The notes: generated from the letters alone by a model not told the origin. A DNA stretch of 64,000 bases from Pseudomonas paraeruginosa PA7 (GCF_000017205.1 NC_009656.1:3228001-3292000), one strand, 5' to 3'. Positions 1 through 8,448 are shown, counted from the stretch's first letter. Numbers and translations are program-made.

Positions 1-1337
1 CGGGTCGCCTGGAATACCCAGCGCGGCCGCCCGCTGGCGATCTCCAAAGCCACCACCGAGGAACTGTAACGCTCCGCCGCGGCGCTGCGCCGGCCGCCCC
101 AGAAGTCCGGCTTGGCATTGCCGACGGGCAGGTAGGCCAGGCCAAGGCGCCGGTCGACGCTGATCGTCGACCAGACGTTCGGCGCGCCGCGCGGATACTG
201 CTCGCCGGCGGCCAGCGGACGGCCGTCGACGCGGTCGTCGCCGTACCAGTTCCATACCAGGTGGCCGTCCTCCACGTCATAGGCGCGCAGCACGCCACTG
301 GCGATCCGATGGGTGACATGGCCGCCGACCAGTACCAGGCCGCCGGCCAGCGCCGGCGGAGAGGTGGAGTAGTATTCGCCGGCCTGGAAGTCCGGCAGGC
401 CGCGCGCCAGGTCCACCGTGCCGTCCTTGCCGAAGCCCCGGCAGGGCTTGCCACTGTCGGCATCGAGGGCGATCAGACGGGCGTCCGCGGTGGGCAGCAG
501 CAGGCGGCGCGGACAACTGCCGCTGGAGGCCGGGCCGTGATGGTAGGCGAGCCCGCGGCAGGTCATGTGCGGCCAACTGCGGAAGCCGTCGGCGCGACGG
601 CCGCGCAACTGCGGATCGAAGCGCCAGAGCTCGCGGCCGCTCTCCGCCTCCAGGGCGATCACCTGGCTATGCGGCGTGCACAGGTAGAGACGCCCGCCGA
701 CCATCAGCGGGGTGTTTTCCGCGGTGGTCTCCAGCGGGTCGTCCGGACCTGGCAGGTCGCCACTGCGGTAGTGCCAGGCCAGTCGCAGGCGCCGCACGTT
801 GCCGCGATCGATCTGACGCAGCGGCGAGTAACGCTGCCCGCCGGCGTCGCCCGCGTAGAAGCGCCACTCGCCATCCGCCGCACCCGTGGCGCCTGGCCCG
901 GCCGCGCCATGGCTGACCGCCGGCAACTCCACGGATGGCCGCAGCAGCGCCAGGCTCGCCAGCAGCGCGACCAGGCCCAGGGCGCAGGCCAGCAGCGCGG
1001 CGTCGCGCGACGCGTGCCGACCACGCAGTCGGCGACGCAACGCCGGCAGGCAGAGCAGGCCGCCGAGCAGGAACCACAGGGCCAGGCGCGGCACCAGCTC
1101 CCACCAGCGCAGGCCGACTTCCCACCAGGCCCACAGGCAACTGCCCAGCAGCAGCGTCGCGTAGGCGGCCAGGGCCCGCGCCCGGCCATGCCAGAGGGCG
1201 ATGGCGCAGACCAGCAGTGCGCCGCCGGCGCACAGGTAGTAGGCGGAACCGTCGAGCAGCCACAACCAGGCGCCGCCGCCGAGCAGCCAGAGCGCGGCGA
1301 GCAGGAGCGGGACGGCGAGCAGGCGGTGGGTGCGCAT
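1..1337 (-). CDS. gcd: PQQ-dependent membrane glucose dehydrogenase (C-terminus outside window)
   Basis: Quinoprotein that oxidises glucose to gluconate at the periplasmic face and passes electrons to ubiquinone. The visible 445 residues start at an ATG (complement 1335-1337). They show about five hydrophobic segments in the first 130 residues, as in membrane-bound glucose dehydrogenases. The start of the beta-propeller follows, with family motifs such as RYSPLRQID, GDLPGPDDP, ETTAENTP, LYLCTPH and MTCRGLAYH. About 350 residues of the usual 800 lie beyond base 1. It is divergent from the zinc alcohol dehydrogenase at 1489. Family membership is clear; glucose as substrate is inferred from the membrane N-terminus and propeller motifs, and other sugar or polyol quinoproteins remain possible. 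Confidence 0.85.
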   Translation of the reverse strand, partial: MRTHRLLAVPLLLAALWLLGGGAWLWLLDGSAYYLCAGGALLVCAIALWHGRARALAAYATLLLGSCLWAWWEVGLRWWELVPRLALWFLLGGLLCLPALRRRLRGRHASRDAALLACALGLVALLASLALLRPSVELPAVSHGAAGPGATGAADGEWRFYAGDAGGQRYSPLRQIDRGNVRRLRLAWHYRSGDLPGPDDPLETTAENTPLMVGGRLYLCTPHSQVIALEAESGRELWRFDPQLRGRRADGFRSWPHMTCRGLAYHHGPASSGSCPRRLLLPTADARLIALDADSGKPCRGFGKDGTVDLARGLPDFQAGEYYSTSPPALAGGLVLVGGHVTHRIASGVLRAYDVEDGHLVWNWYGDDRVDGRPLAAGEQYPRGAPNVWSTISVDRRLGLAYLPVGNAKPDFWGGRRSAAAERYSSSVVALEIASGRPRWVFQAT

Positions 1338-1488
1338 GGGAAAGCCTCCGGTCCGGTCCCGTCATCCGACCGCGTGCCTGCCGCGTCGTTGAATGCGCGG
1401 GACCGACGGTGCCCGCCCGTCCCGGCGAATGAACTCCAGCGAGCGGGCGTGCGCCCCATCTGCATCAGCCACGGCCAGGAGCACCGCC

Positions 1489-2655
1489 ATGCGCGCCCTC
1501 ACCTTCCACGGCAGCCACGACGTCCGCATCGAACGGGTCGCCGAGCCCCGCCTGCAGGAGCCCGACGACCTGCTGCTGCGAGTGACCGCCACCGCCATCT
1601 GCGGCTCGGACCTGCATTTGTATCGCGGCAAGATCCCCCTGGTCGAACAGGGCGATATCCTCGGCCACGAGTTCATGGGCATCGTCGAGGAAGTCGGCCC
1701 GGCCGTCACCGCCGTGCGCCCCGGCGACCGCGTGGTGGTGCCCTTCGTGATCGCCTGCGGCGAGTGCTTCTTCTGCCGCCTGAACCTGCATGCCGCCTGC
1801 GAGACCAGCAACCCCGGGCGTGGCGCGATCCTCAACAAGAAGCAGATTCCGCCGGGCGCGGCACTCTACGGCTACAGCCACCTGTATGGTGGCGTGCCGG
1901 GCGGACAGGCCGAATACGTCCGGGTGCCCAAGGCCAACAGCGGGCCCCTGGTGATTCCCGACGCCCTGGATGACGAACGCGTACTGTTCCTCAGCGACAT
2001 CCTGCCCACCGGCTACCAGGCAGTACGCAACGCCGGTATCCGCCAGGGCAGCAGCGTGGCGATCTACGGCGCCGGCCCGGTCGGCCTGATGTCCGCCGCC
2101 TGCGCGCGCCTGCTGGGCGCCGAACGGATCTTCATCGTCGATCACCACCGCTACCGGCTGGACTTCGCCGCCCGCACCTATGGCGCGATCCCCATCGATT
2201 TCGGCAGCGAGGACGACCCGGCAGCGGCGATCATCGAGCGCACCGAAGGCCACCGTGGGGTGGACGCGGCGATCGACGCGGTGGGTTTCGAAGCCAAGGG
2301 CAGCGTCACCGAAAGCATGCTTGCCGCGCTCAGGCTCGAGGCTGGCAGCGGCAAGGCCCTGCGCCAGTGCATCGCGGCGGTGCGGCGCGGCGGGACGGTG
2401 AGCGTGCCGGGCGTCTATGCCGGCTTCATCCACGGCTTCCTGTTCGGCGACGCCTTCGACAAGGGCCTGACTTTCAAGATGGGGCAGACCCATGTGCAGG
2501 CGCTGTTGCCGGCCCTGCTCGAGCACATCGGCAATGGCGAACTGCATCCCGAGGCGATCATCAGCCATCGCCTGCGCCTGGACGACGCGCCGCTGGGCTA
2601 CGCGCTGTTCGACGAGAAGCACGAGGACTGCCGCAAGGTCATCCTGCGCCCCTGA
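1489..2655 (+). CDS. zinc-dependent alcohol dehydrogenase, formaldehyde-dehydrogenase-like
   Basis: Medium-chain NAD(P)-dependent dehydrogenase of 388 residues. The ATG at 1489 is chosen because an AGGA sits about 8 bases upstream and the protein then begins with the family-typical MRALTFHG. Catalytic zinc residues are seen in CGSDLH and GHE. The structural zinc loop is present as C-x2-C-x2-C-x7-C ([15 protein letters not shown]). The Rossmann segment contains [10 protein letters not shown]. The extended lid after the Rossmann fold resembles the glutathione-independent formaldehyde dehydrogenase subgroup, so a small aldehyde or alcohol is the likely substrate; this is not provable here. It resembles PA2188 of P. 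aeruginosa from memory. A second, related gene lies at 32873. Confidence 0.88.
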   Translation: MRALTFHGSHDVRIERVAEPRLQEPDDLLLRVTATAICGSDLHLYRGKIPLVEQGDILGHEFMGIVEEVGPAVTAVRPGDRVVVPFVIACGECFFCRLNLHAACETSNPGRGAILNKKQIPPGAALYGYSHLYGGVPGGQAEYVRVPKANSGPLVIPDALDDERVLFLSDILPTGYQAVRNAGIRQGSSVAIYGAGPVGLMSAACARLLGAERIFIVDHHRYRLDFAARTYGAIPIDFGSEDDPAAAIIERTEGHRGVDAAIDAVGFEAKGSVTESMLAALRLEAGSGKALRQCIAAVRRGGTVSVPGVYAGFIHGFLFGDAFDKGLTFKMGQTHVQALLPALLEHIGNGELHPEAIISHRLRLDDAPLGYALFDEKHEDCRKVILRP

Positions 2656-2672
2656 GCCGTCACGGCGCCGTT

Positions 2673-3098
2673 TCAGGCGTCGCGCCGCTCCGGACTGGCG
2701 CAACCGCACTGGCGCTCCTCCTCGGCGGCGACGCTTTCCGGGGTCTCGCCATCCTGCTCGCCCATGCGCTGGTAGCGCTCGCGCAGCTTGCGCAGGGTGT
2801 CCGCATCCAGTTCATCCAGGCCCAGCAGCGCATCATGGGCGCGCTGGGTGCTGTGCAGCAGTTCGTCGATCTTGATGTGCAGCGCGTCGGTATCGCGGTT
2901 CTGGGTGTTCTGGATGAGGAAGACCATGAGGAAGGTGACAATGGTGGTCGAGGTATTGATCACCAGCTGCCAGGTATCGTTGAAGTCGAAGAACGGCCCG
3001 CTGAGCGCCCACAGCAGGATCAAACCGAGGGCGACGACGAAGGTCGGCGGGCGGCCGGCCCAGTTGGACAGGCGTTGGGCGAAACGGGAAAAACTCAT
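2673..3098 (-). CDS. low-affinity iron permease family small membrane protein (PF04120-like)
   Basis: Protein of 141 residues with two predicted membrane segments (about residues 20-38 and 44-62: VVALGLILLWALSG and NTSTTIVTFLMVFLIQ). A family-typical stretch QNTQNRDTDALHIKIDELL follows, then an acidic C-terminal tail ending in a CGC motif. These are hallmarks of the bacterial 'low affinity iron permease' family, whose actual function in bacteria is not established. It converges on the alcohol dehydrogenase with an 17-base gap. Transport of iron is only the family label. Confidence 0.75.
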   Translation of the reverse strand: MSFSRFAQRLSNWAGRPPTFVVALGLILLWALSGPFFDFNDTWQLVINTSTTIVTFLMVFLIQNTQNRDTDALHIKIDELLHSTQRAHDALLGLDELDADTLRKLRERYQRMGEQDGETPESVAAEEERQCGCASPERRDA

Positions 3099-3200
3099 GG
3101 TGGCGGACTCCCTGCTGCATTCTCCCTATTCATGACCGCCTGCCTCGCCGGGCTTTCCATCGACCGGACGAAATGACCGGCGCCCACGGCCGCCGGTGCT

Positions 3201-3374
3201 TCAGGCGGGCCGATCGGCTTCGCCACGGCCGGCGACGTCGGGATCGTCGGGGGCGAACTCCGGTTGCGCCTCGCTGGCCTGGTCGTGCTTGTGACGTTCC
3301 GGCCGCACGGCCGGCGAGTCCGGAGTCAGCGGGGCATCCTGCTGGTCGGGGGACGGTTTCGTGTTTGTGCACAT
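3201..3374 (-). CDS. small hydrophilic protein of unknown function (57 aa)
   Basis: ORF of 57 residues with a strong ribosome binding site (AGGAGG about 8 bases before the ATG at complement 3374). The product is rich in Pro, Asp, Glu and Gln and looks disordered (MCTNTKPSPDQQD...). I recognise no domain. It sits between the iron-permease-like gene and the DUF892 gene on the opposite strand. An AlgU-like promoter (3495-3522) points at it, so it is probably a stress-induced small protein, possibly co-transcribed with the iron-permease-like gene. Confidence 0.55.
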   Translation of the reverse strand: MCTNTKPSPDQQDAPLTPDSPAVRPERHKHDQASEAQPEFAPDDPDVAGRGEADRPA

Positions 3375-3494
3375 GCGGAAATCCTCCTGCTTTCGGACTG
3401 CGATGCGGGGTATGTCGACGACGGCTTCGCACCTTCGGCAACCGGTCCTGTGCCGTGGCTTGCCCGATGTTTTCCGGAGCCCGGCATATATAGC

Positions 3495-3522
3495 TTCGAA
3501 GGCCCCGGCTCGACGAGGGTTC
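3495..3522 (-). promoter_or_regulatory. AlgU/RpoE-like promoter for the 57-aa gene
   Basis: On the minus strand TTCTGAACCC (GAAC at 3522-3519) is followed after 19 bases by TCGAA (3499-3495). This fits the GAAC-N18/19-TCNNA layout repeated across the window. It faces away from the plus-strand copy at 3575. Confidence 0.5.
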
Positions 3523-3574
3523 AGAACTTCTTGCGGACGCGCTGCGCTGGTCCCGGCCGTTCGGAAAAGAAACT

Positions 3575-3601
3575 GAACGCCACCGACCGGGGCGCCTCTG
3601 A
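3575..3601 (+). promoter_or_regulatory. AlgU/RpoE-like promoter for the DUF892 gene
   Basis: GAAC (3575-3578) is followed after exactly 18 bases by TCTGA (3597-3601), the consensus -10 for sigma-22. The -35 is preceded by an A-rich tract (GGAAAAGAAACT). It lies 30 bases before the start codon at 3632. Confidence 0.65.
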
Positions 3602-3631
3602 GCAGACACATACACTCCGAGGAGAACCGCG

Positions 3632-4141
3632 ATGACGAGCAAACAGGAAAACCTGCTGGACTGGCTGCGCGACGCCCACGCCATGGAGCAACAGGCCGAA
3701 CAGATGCTGAAGGGCCAGGCGGCGCGCCTGGAGCACTATCCGCAGCTGAAGACGCGGATCGAACAGCACATCGAGGAGACCCGTGGCCAGCAGCGTCTGC
3801 TCGAAGAGTGCCTGGAGCGCCTCGACAGCAGTCCGTCGACCCTCAAGGACATGGGCGCCAAGCTGATGGCCTTCGGCCAGGCGGTGGCCGGCATGACGGT
3901 CAGCGACGAAGTGGTCAAGGGCGCGATGAGCGGCTACGTCTTCGAGAACATGGAGATCGCCGCCTACACCGTGCTGATCGCCGCCGCCCGCGAAGTCGGC
4001 GACAGCGAGACCCTCGCCGCGCTGGAGCGCATCCTGCCCCAGGAAGAAGCCATGGCCGACTGGCTGCGCGAGCACCTGCCGGAACTCACTCGGGCCTTCC
4101 TCGCCCGTGACTGCCAGCCGGACACCGAGGCCAAGCGGTGA
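3632..4141 (+). CDS. ferritin-like DUF892 family protein
   Basis: Protein of 169 residues, entirely helical by composition and matching the YciF/DUF892 ferritin-like family. It begins NLLDWLRDAHAMEQQAEQML and contains carboxylate/His pairs in EQHIEETRGQ and YVFENMEIAAYT plus LPQEEAMADWL near the end, arranged as in a four-helix di-iron bundle. Family proteins are induced by general or osmotic stress; iron binding is inferred from the residue pattern. A good ribosome binding site (GAGGAG) precedes the ATG. The stop codon overlaps the GTG of the next gene, so the two are translationally coupled. Confidence 0.82.
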   Translation: MTSKQENLLDWLRDAHAMEQQAEQMLKGQAARLEHYPQLKTRIEQHIEETRGQQRLLEECLERLDSSPSTLKDMGAKLMAFGQAVAGMTVSDEVVKGAMSGYVFENMEIAAYTVLIAAAREVGDSETLAALERILPQEEAMADWLREHLPELTRAFLARDCQPDTEAKR

Positions 4142-4422
4142 ACCCACGGGGGATCGGGGCGTGCTGCGGACGAGCGGATCCGCAGGCGCCCCTGCTCAAG
4201 ACCCTGACCTTTGCCGTACTGCACTTCAGCATCGCTTTCGGCGTGGCCTATACGCTGACCGGCTCGGTACTGACCGGTGGCCTGATCGCGCTGATCGAAC
4301 CCAGTTGCAACACCCTGGCGTTCTATTTCCACGAACGCATCTGGCAGCGCTTCGGCGCCCGGCCGCGGCGGGAAAGCGGGCACGGCCACGGCAACCTGGT
4401 GGCGTCGGAACGCCGCGACTGA
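4138..4422 (+). CDS. DUF2061 small membrane protein
   Basis: Protein of 94 residues read from a GTG that overlaps the DUF892 stop codon (GTGA). The central part matches the DUF2061 family: KTLTFAVLHFSIAFGVAYTLTGS, then GGLIALIEPSCNTLAFYFHERIW, giving two membrane segments. No catalytic function is known for the family. No good alternative ATG precedes the conserved core, which supports the GTG start, although the first 20 residues are not conserved-looking. It is coupled to the ferritin-like gene and presumably uses the same stress promoter. Confidence 0.72.
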   Translation: MNPRGIGACCGRADPQAPLLKTLTFAVLHFSIAFGVAYTLTGSVLTGGLIALIEPSCNTLAFYFHERIWQRFGARPRRESGHGHGNLVASERRD

Positions 4423-4512
4423 GACGGTGCTTCTTCAGCCGCCATGCTCTTGGAAGAAGCGCAGCACTTCAGGAGTGGCGTCCAGGCCCCTGCCGCGGTT
4501 GCCGTTGCATGG

Positions 4513-4608
4513 TCAGCCGTGTCCGCCGCGAGCGATGCGCAATAGCACCACCAGGCAGGCCGCGAGCAGGCGGGTGCTGGATGGATGAAGAGCCGCGGAT
4601 TGCGCCAT
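4513..4608 (-). CDS. 31-aa single-span membrane protein downstream of cydB (candidate bd-oxidase small subunit)
   Basis: Short ORF (ATG at complement 4606-4608) starting 18 bases after the cydB stop codon, with a strong ribosome binding site (GGAGGGATATCTGC before ATG). The product has one short hydrophobic helix (TRLLAACLVVLLRIA) followed by a positively charged end. Cytochrome bd oxidases often need a single-span small subunit (CydX, or CioZ/DUF2474 in cyanide-insensitive types) encoded right after cydB. The CydX signature is absent, and similarity to DUF2474 is limited to the hydrophobic-plus-Arg pattern. The role is inferred from position. Confidence 0.45.
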   Translation of the reverse strand: MAQSAALHPSSTRLLAACLVVLLRIARGGHG

Positions 4609-4626
4609 GCAGATATCCCTCCGTGG

Positions 4627-5631
4627 TCAGTGGTAGCCGGCATCGGCGCTCTTGCCGCGAAACACGTAGTAGCTCCAGGCGGTGTAGCCGAGGATGAAGG
4701 GAATGATGAACAGCGCGCCGACCAGCATGAAGCTCTGGCTCTGTGGCGGCGAGGCGGCGGCGCGGAAGTCCAGCGCCGGCGGCACGATGTTCGGCCACAG
4801 GCTGATGCCCAGGCCGCTGTAGCCGAGGAAGATCAGCACCAGGGTGAGGATGAAGGGCCGGGCCTGGGCGTCCGCCGCCACCGCCCGCAACAACTGGCGG
4901 AACGTCAGCAGCACGAGGAGCGGCACCGGTAGCAGCCAGAGCAGGTTCGGCAGGCTGAACCAGCGCGCGGCGATCTGCGGATGGCTCAAGGGTGTCCACA
5001 GACTGACGATGCCGATCACCGCCAGCAGCGCAAGCGCCAGCGGTCGCGCCAGGTCGTGCATGCGCTCCTGCAGGCGGCCTTCGGTCTTCATGATCAGCCA
5101 GGTGCAGCCGAGCAGGCTGTAAGCCACCACCAGCCCCACGCCGCAGAACAGCGGAAAGGGTGCGATCCAGTCCAGCGAGCCGCCGGCGAAGCGGCGATTC
5201 TCCACCGGGATGCCATCGATGAAGGCTCCCAGGACCACGCCCTGGCAGAAGGTCGCCAGCAACGAACCGCCGATGAACGCCTTGTCCCAGACATGCCGCC
5301 TGGCCGGCCTGGCCTTGAAGCGGAACTCGAAGGCCACGCCACGGAACACCAGGCCGATCAGCATGAACACCAGCGGCAGGTAGAGCGCCGGCAGGACCAC
5401 CGAGTAGGCCAGCGGAAAGGCTCCGAACAGGCCGGCCCCGCCCAGCACCAGCCAGGTCTCGTTGCCGTCCCAGACCGGCGCCACGCTGTTCATCATCACG
5501 TCGCGGTCGCGCGCGTCACGAAAGAACGGGTAGAGCATGCCGATGCCCAGGTCGAAGCCATCCATCACCACGTACATCATGACGCTGAACAGAATGATGA
5601 TCACCCAGATCAGGGGTAGGTCGATGCCCAT
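4627..5631 (-). CDS. cydB: cytochrome bd-type quinol oxidase subunit II
   Basis: Integral membrane partner of CydA, 334 residues with about eight hydrophobic helices. The N-terminus (IILFSVMMYVVMDGFDLGIGML) and the WDGNETWLVLGGAGLFGAFP motif are diagnostic of CydB. The start at 5631 has an AGGA ribosome site within the end of cydA and lies 2 bases after its stop, so the genes are co-translated. The larger open frame running upstream inside cydA is not a real extension. The enzyme reduces oxygen to water using quinol without proton pumping. Confidence 0.93.
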   Translation of the reverse strand: MGIDLPLIWVIIILFSVMMYVVMDGFDLGIGMLYPFFRDARDRDVMMNSVAPVWDGNETWLVLGGAGLFGAFPLAYSVVLPALYLPLVFMLIGLVFRGVAFEFRFKARPARRHVWDKAFIGGSLLATFCQGVVLGAFIDGIPVENRRFAGGSLDWIAPFPLFCGVGLVVAYSLLGCTWLIMKTEGRLQERMHDLARPLALALLAVIGIVSLWTPLSHPQIAARWFSLPNLLWLLPVPLLVLLTFRQLLRAVAADAQARPFILTLVLIFLGYSGLGISLWPNIVPPALDFRAAASPPQSQSFMLVGALFIIPFILGYTAWSYYVFRGKSADAGYH

Positions 5632-5633
5632 GC

Positions 5634-7076
5634 TCAGTTCCTCCCGGTGGCGTCCTGGTTGTCTTCCAGTTCCTCGCCGGCCGCCGACAGCGGGCGGGCC
5701 GGCGTCTGTCTGCGCCCGGCGCCGCCGCCCTCCTCCGTCTGCCGCCCTTCCGCCGTGCGCGGTCCCTTGCGAATCAGGCGCAGCAGGTAGACGAAGCCGA
5801 CGCCGAAGACAGCGAAGTAGACCAGCACGAACAGCGCCAGGCTCAGGCCCAGCTGTTCGGCGCTGTGCGCCGAGACGGCGTCGCGGGTGCGCATCAGCCC
5901 ATAGACGACCCAGGGCTGGCGGCCCATCTCGGTGGTGACCCAGCCGGCGAGGATGGCGAGCAGGCCGGACGGGCCCATCAGCAGCACCAGGCGCAGGAAC
6001 GCCGGCGAGCGGTACAGTCGCTCTCCTCCGCGCCAGCGGAGCCACAGGCTGTAGAGACCGGTGGCGATCATCAGCAGGCCGAGCCCGACCATCAGGCGGA
6101 AGGTCCAGAAGATCACCGTCGAGTTGGGGCGGTCCTGCGGCGTGAACTCCTTCAGCGCCGGGACCGGCTCGCTCAGGCTGTGGCGGAGGATCAGGCTGCC
6201 GAGCAGCGGGATCTCCACCTTGAAGCGGGTCTCCTCGCGCTGCATGTCCGGCCAGCCGAACAGGATCAGCGGGGTCGGCCCGCCGCCGGCGTTGTCCCAG
6301 TGGCCCTCGATGGCGGCGATCTTCGCCGGCTGGTGCTCCAGGGTGTTGAGACCATGGGCGTCGCCGATCACCGCCTGCACCGGGGCGACGATCAGCGCCA
6401 TCCACATGGCCATCGAGAGCATCTTGCGGATCGCCGGGTTGTCGCGCCCGCGCAGCAGGTGCCAGGCCGCCGAGGCGCCGACGAAGAAGGCGGTGGCGAG
6501 GAACGCGGCGACCGACATGTGCAGCAGGCGATAGGGGAACGACGGGTTGAAGATCACCGCCAGCCAGTCCACCGGGATCACCCGGCCGTCGACGATCTCG
6601 AAGCCCTGCGGGGTCTGCATCCAGCTGTTGGAGGCAAGGATCCAGAAGGTCGAGACCAGCGTGCCGATCGCCACCATAACCGTGGCGAAGAAATGCAACC
6701 CCGGCCCGACGCGGTTCCAGCCGAACAGCATGACGCCAAGGAAGCCGGCCTCGAGGAAGAACGCGGTGAGCACCTCGTAGGTCAGCAGCGGCCCGGTGAT
6801 GGATCCGGCGAAATCGGAGAAGTGGCTCCAGTTGGTGCCGAACTGGTAGGCCATGACCAGGCCGGACACTACGCCCATGCCGAAGTTGACCGCGAAGATC
6901 TTCGACCAGAAGTGATAGAGGTCGCGGTAGACCTCTTCGTTCGTTTTCAGCCAGAGCCCTTCCAGCACCGCCAGGTAGCTGGCCAGGCCGATGGTGATGG
7001 CCGGAAACAGGATGTGGAAGGATATGGTGAAGGCGAATTGCAAGCGCGCCAGGTCCAGGGCTTCCAGTGCGGGCAT
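5634..7076 (-). CDS. cydA: cytochrome bd-type quinol oxidase subunit I (short Q-loop type)
   Basis: 480-residue heme-bearing subunit. Family marks: RLQFAFTISFHILFP with the heme ligand His21, GLVMAYQFGTNW, a second block around HGLNTLEHQPAKIAAIEGHWD (conserved Glu region), and TEMGRQPWVVYG. The quinol loop after helix six lacks the long insertion of the E. coli type, which places it with cyanide-insensitive/short-loop bd oxidases. First gene of cydA-cydB-small ORF. An AlgU-like promoter lies at 7144-7170. A stress-inducible oxidase would keep respiration running when heme-copper oxidases are inhibited. Confidence 0.93.
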   Translation of the reverse strand: MPALEALDLARLQFAFTISFHILFPAITIGLASYLAVLEGLWLKTNEEVYRDLYHFWSKIFAVNFGMGVVSGLVMAYQFGTNWSHFSDFAGSITGPLLTYEVLTAFFLEAGFLGVMLFGWNRVGPGLHFFATVMVAIGTLVSTFWILASNSWMQTPQGFEIVDGRVIPVDWLAVIFNPSFPYRLLHMSVAAFLATAFFVGASAAWHLLRGRDNPAIRKMLSMAMWMALIVAPVQAVIGDAHGLNTLEHQPAKIAAIEGHWDNAGGGPTPLILFGWPDMQREETRFKVEIPLLGSLILRHSLSEPVPALKEFTPQDRPNSTVIFWTFRLMVGLGLLMIATGLYSLWLRWRGGERLYRSPAFLRLVLLMGPSGLLAILAGWVTTEMGRQPWVVYGLMRTRDAVSAHSAEQLGLSLALFVLVYFAVFGVGFVYLLRLIRKGPRTAEGRQTEEGGGAGRRQTPARPLSAAGEELEDNQDATGRN

Positions 7077-7143
7077 GCGGCGGTCTCCTGTGGCTGGGGC
7101 TGGCGGCGGTGCCGCTGCGCCGGGGTTCTCGGGGTCCTGACGC

Positions 7144-7170
7144 TATGAATGCGCAAGGCCCGGAACGTTC
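7144..7170 (-). promoter_or_regulatory. AlgU/RpoE-like promoter for cydAB
   Basis: Minus strand: GAAC (7170-7167), 18 bases, TCATA (7148-7144). It is preceded by TTTTCCT and lies about 70 bases before the cydA start. It matches the repeated GAAC-N18-TCNNA pattern. Confidence 0.5.
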
Positions 7171-7200
7171 AGGAAAACTCCTCGTCGGTGCCCTCCGGCC

Positions 7201-7223
7201 CGAAGCGGCGCGGCCCCGCTTCG
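7201..7223 (-). terminator. possible hairpin downstream of the carboxylate-amine ligase
   Basis: CGAAGCGG (7201-7208) pairs perfectly with CCGCTTCG (7216-7223) around a 7-base loop, in the minus-strand gap between the ligase gene and cydA. There is no U-run, so termination is only a guess. Confidence 0.3.
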
Positions 7224-7311
7224 CGAGGTGGGCGGCGGCGCACCCGCGCGAAACCGAAAAGCACCTCGCCCCCTGGTGGTTCGCGTCCTGTCCGCCCTCG
7301 AGGACGCTGGA

Positions 7312-8448
7312 CTAGATCGCGGGCAGCGCCTGGAGGTTTTCCTCCAGCAGTTCCTCCACGAGCCGCCGCAGCGCCGCCTGGCGCCCCCTGCCCTCGGCGC
7401 GCAACGCCTGGTAGCGCTGCAACTGGCGATCGGCGGAGTTTTCCTCGAGCAATCGCTGGGCGTGGCCATAGGCCCACTCGTTGCCCTGGCGGGCCTGCGG
7501 GTGGCATTGCCGCCAGGCCCTCTCCAGCCAGTCCCTGGCGTTCACGCAGCGGCCGTCGACGAGATAGCGTCCGGCGCAACCGTGGCGCATCGCCTGCCAG
7601 TAGTTTTCTTCCAGGCAGGCGTCGCGGGCGGCCGGTCCGGCAGGCGCATCGCCGGCCAGCAGCGCTTGCCCCACCAGCGCCCTGAACAGCCCGGCCAGGC
7701 AGAGCGCGTCGGCCAGCCGCGGGCAGGCGTCGCAGATGCGCAGCTCCAGGGTGGGAACGTGGGAGGATGGCCGGACCATCCACCACACCTGGCCATCTTC
7801 GCGGATGCAGCCGCTCTCGCGCAGCAGCGCCAGGTGCCGGCGGTAGGCGTCCTCGTCGGGCAAGGCGGGAGGGATGTTCATCCTCGGCCACTCGCCGCAC
7901 AGCGCCCGGCGGTAGCTCGCCAGACCGCTGCGGCGGCCGCCGCGGAACGGCGACGACGCGCTCAACGCCAGCAGCAGCGGCAGCCAGGGCAGGACCTGCT
8001 GGAGCACGACCATGCGGTCGTGGCTCGCGGGAATCTCGACGTGCACGTGCAGGCCGCAGACCAGGCTGCGCCGGGCCACCCGCCCCTGGTCCTCGAACAG
8101 GCGGGCGAAGTGCGCCGCTGGGTTGCTCCGCGCCCGCCGCCAGTCGGCGAAGGGATGCGTGCCGACGCACAGCGCACGCAGGCCGAAGCCGGCGGCCAGC
8201 TGCGCCAGGCGCTGGCGGGCCCGGCCATGGAAGCGCGCGGCTTGCGCCAGGTCGGCGAACACCGGGCTGGCGACCTCGACCTGGCATTCGAACATTTCTT
8301 CGGCGAAATGCTCGCCGAGGGCGGCGCGACAGGCCTCGAGGAATCCGGAGGGTGCCGTGCGGGCGATATCCAGGTCGGTGGCGTCGAGCAGGAAGAATTC
8401 CTCCTCGATGCCGAAGCGAAGGCCGTGGTCGGCCCGGGAATCAATCAT
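7312..8448 (-). CDS. YbdK-type carboxylate-amine ligase (glutamate-cysteine ligase 2 family)
   Basis: 378 residues. The start at 8448 gives MIDSRADHGLRFGIEEEFFLLD, where GIEEEFFLLD is the signature of the family's ATP/Mg site. Further family motifs are CGLHVHVEIP, ELRICDACP and the C-terminal LVEELLEEN-type helix. The longer upstream frame (to 8535) adds an unconserved arginine-rich leader and is rejected. The family forms gamma-glutamyl-like amide bonds; most members are not true glutathione enzymes and the amine partner is unknown. It is divergent from the diiron-protein/methyltransferase pair at 8633, suggesting a shared small-molecule pathway (inference). Confidence 0.85.
   Translation of the reverse strand: MIDSRADHGLRFGIEEEFFLLDATDLDIARTAPSGFLEACRAALGEHFAEEMFECQVEVASPVFADLAQAARFHGRARQRLAQLAAGFGLRALCVGTHPFADWRRARSNPAAHFARLFEDQGRVARRSLVCGLHVHVEIPASHDRMVVLQQVLPWLPLLLALSASSPFRGGRRSGLASYRRALCGEWPRMNIPPALPDEDAYRRHLALLRESGCIREDGQVWWMVRPSSHVPTLELRICDACPRLADALCLAGLFRALVGQALLAGDAPAGPAARDACLEENYWQAMRHGCAGRYLVDGRCVNARDWLERAWRQCHPQARQGNEWAYGHAQRLLEENSADRQLQRYQALRAEGRGRQAALRRLVEELLEENLQALPAI

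Noticed and set aside
261-1973. Plus-strand open frame over the glucose dehydrogenase
   Set aside because: Arg/Ala/Gln-rich shadow of the minus-strand quinoprotein, no domains.
4469-4999. 176-codon frame overlapping cydB end, read as a long hypothetical gene
   Set aside because: Mostly out-of-frame cydB; only the 31-codon frame with its own ribosome site is kept.
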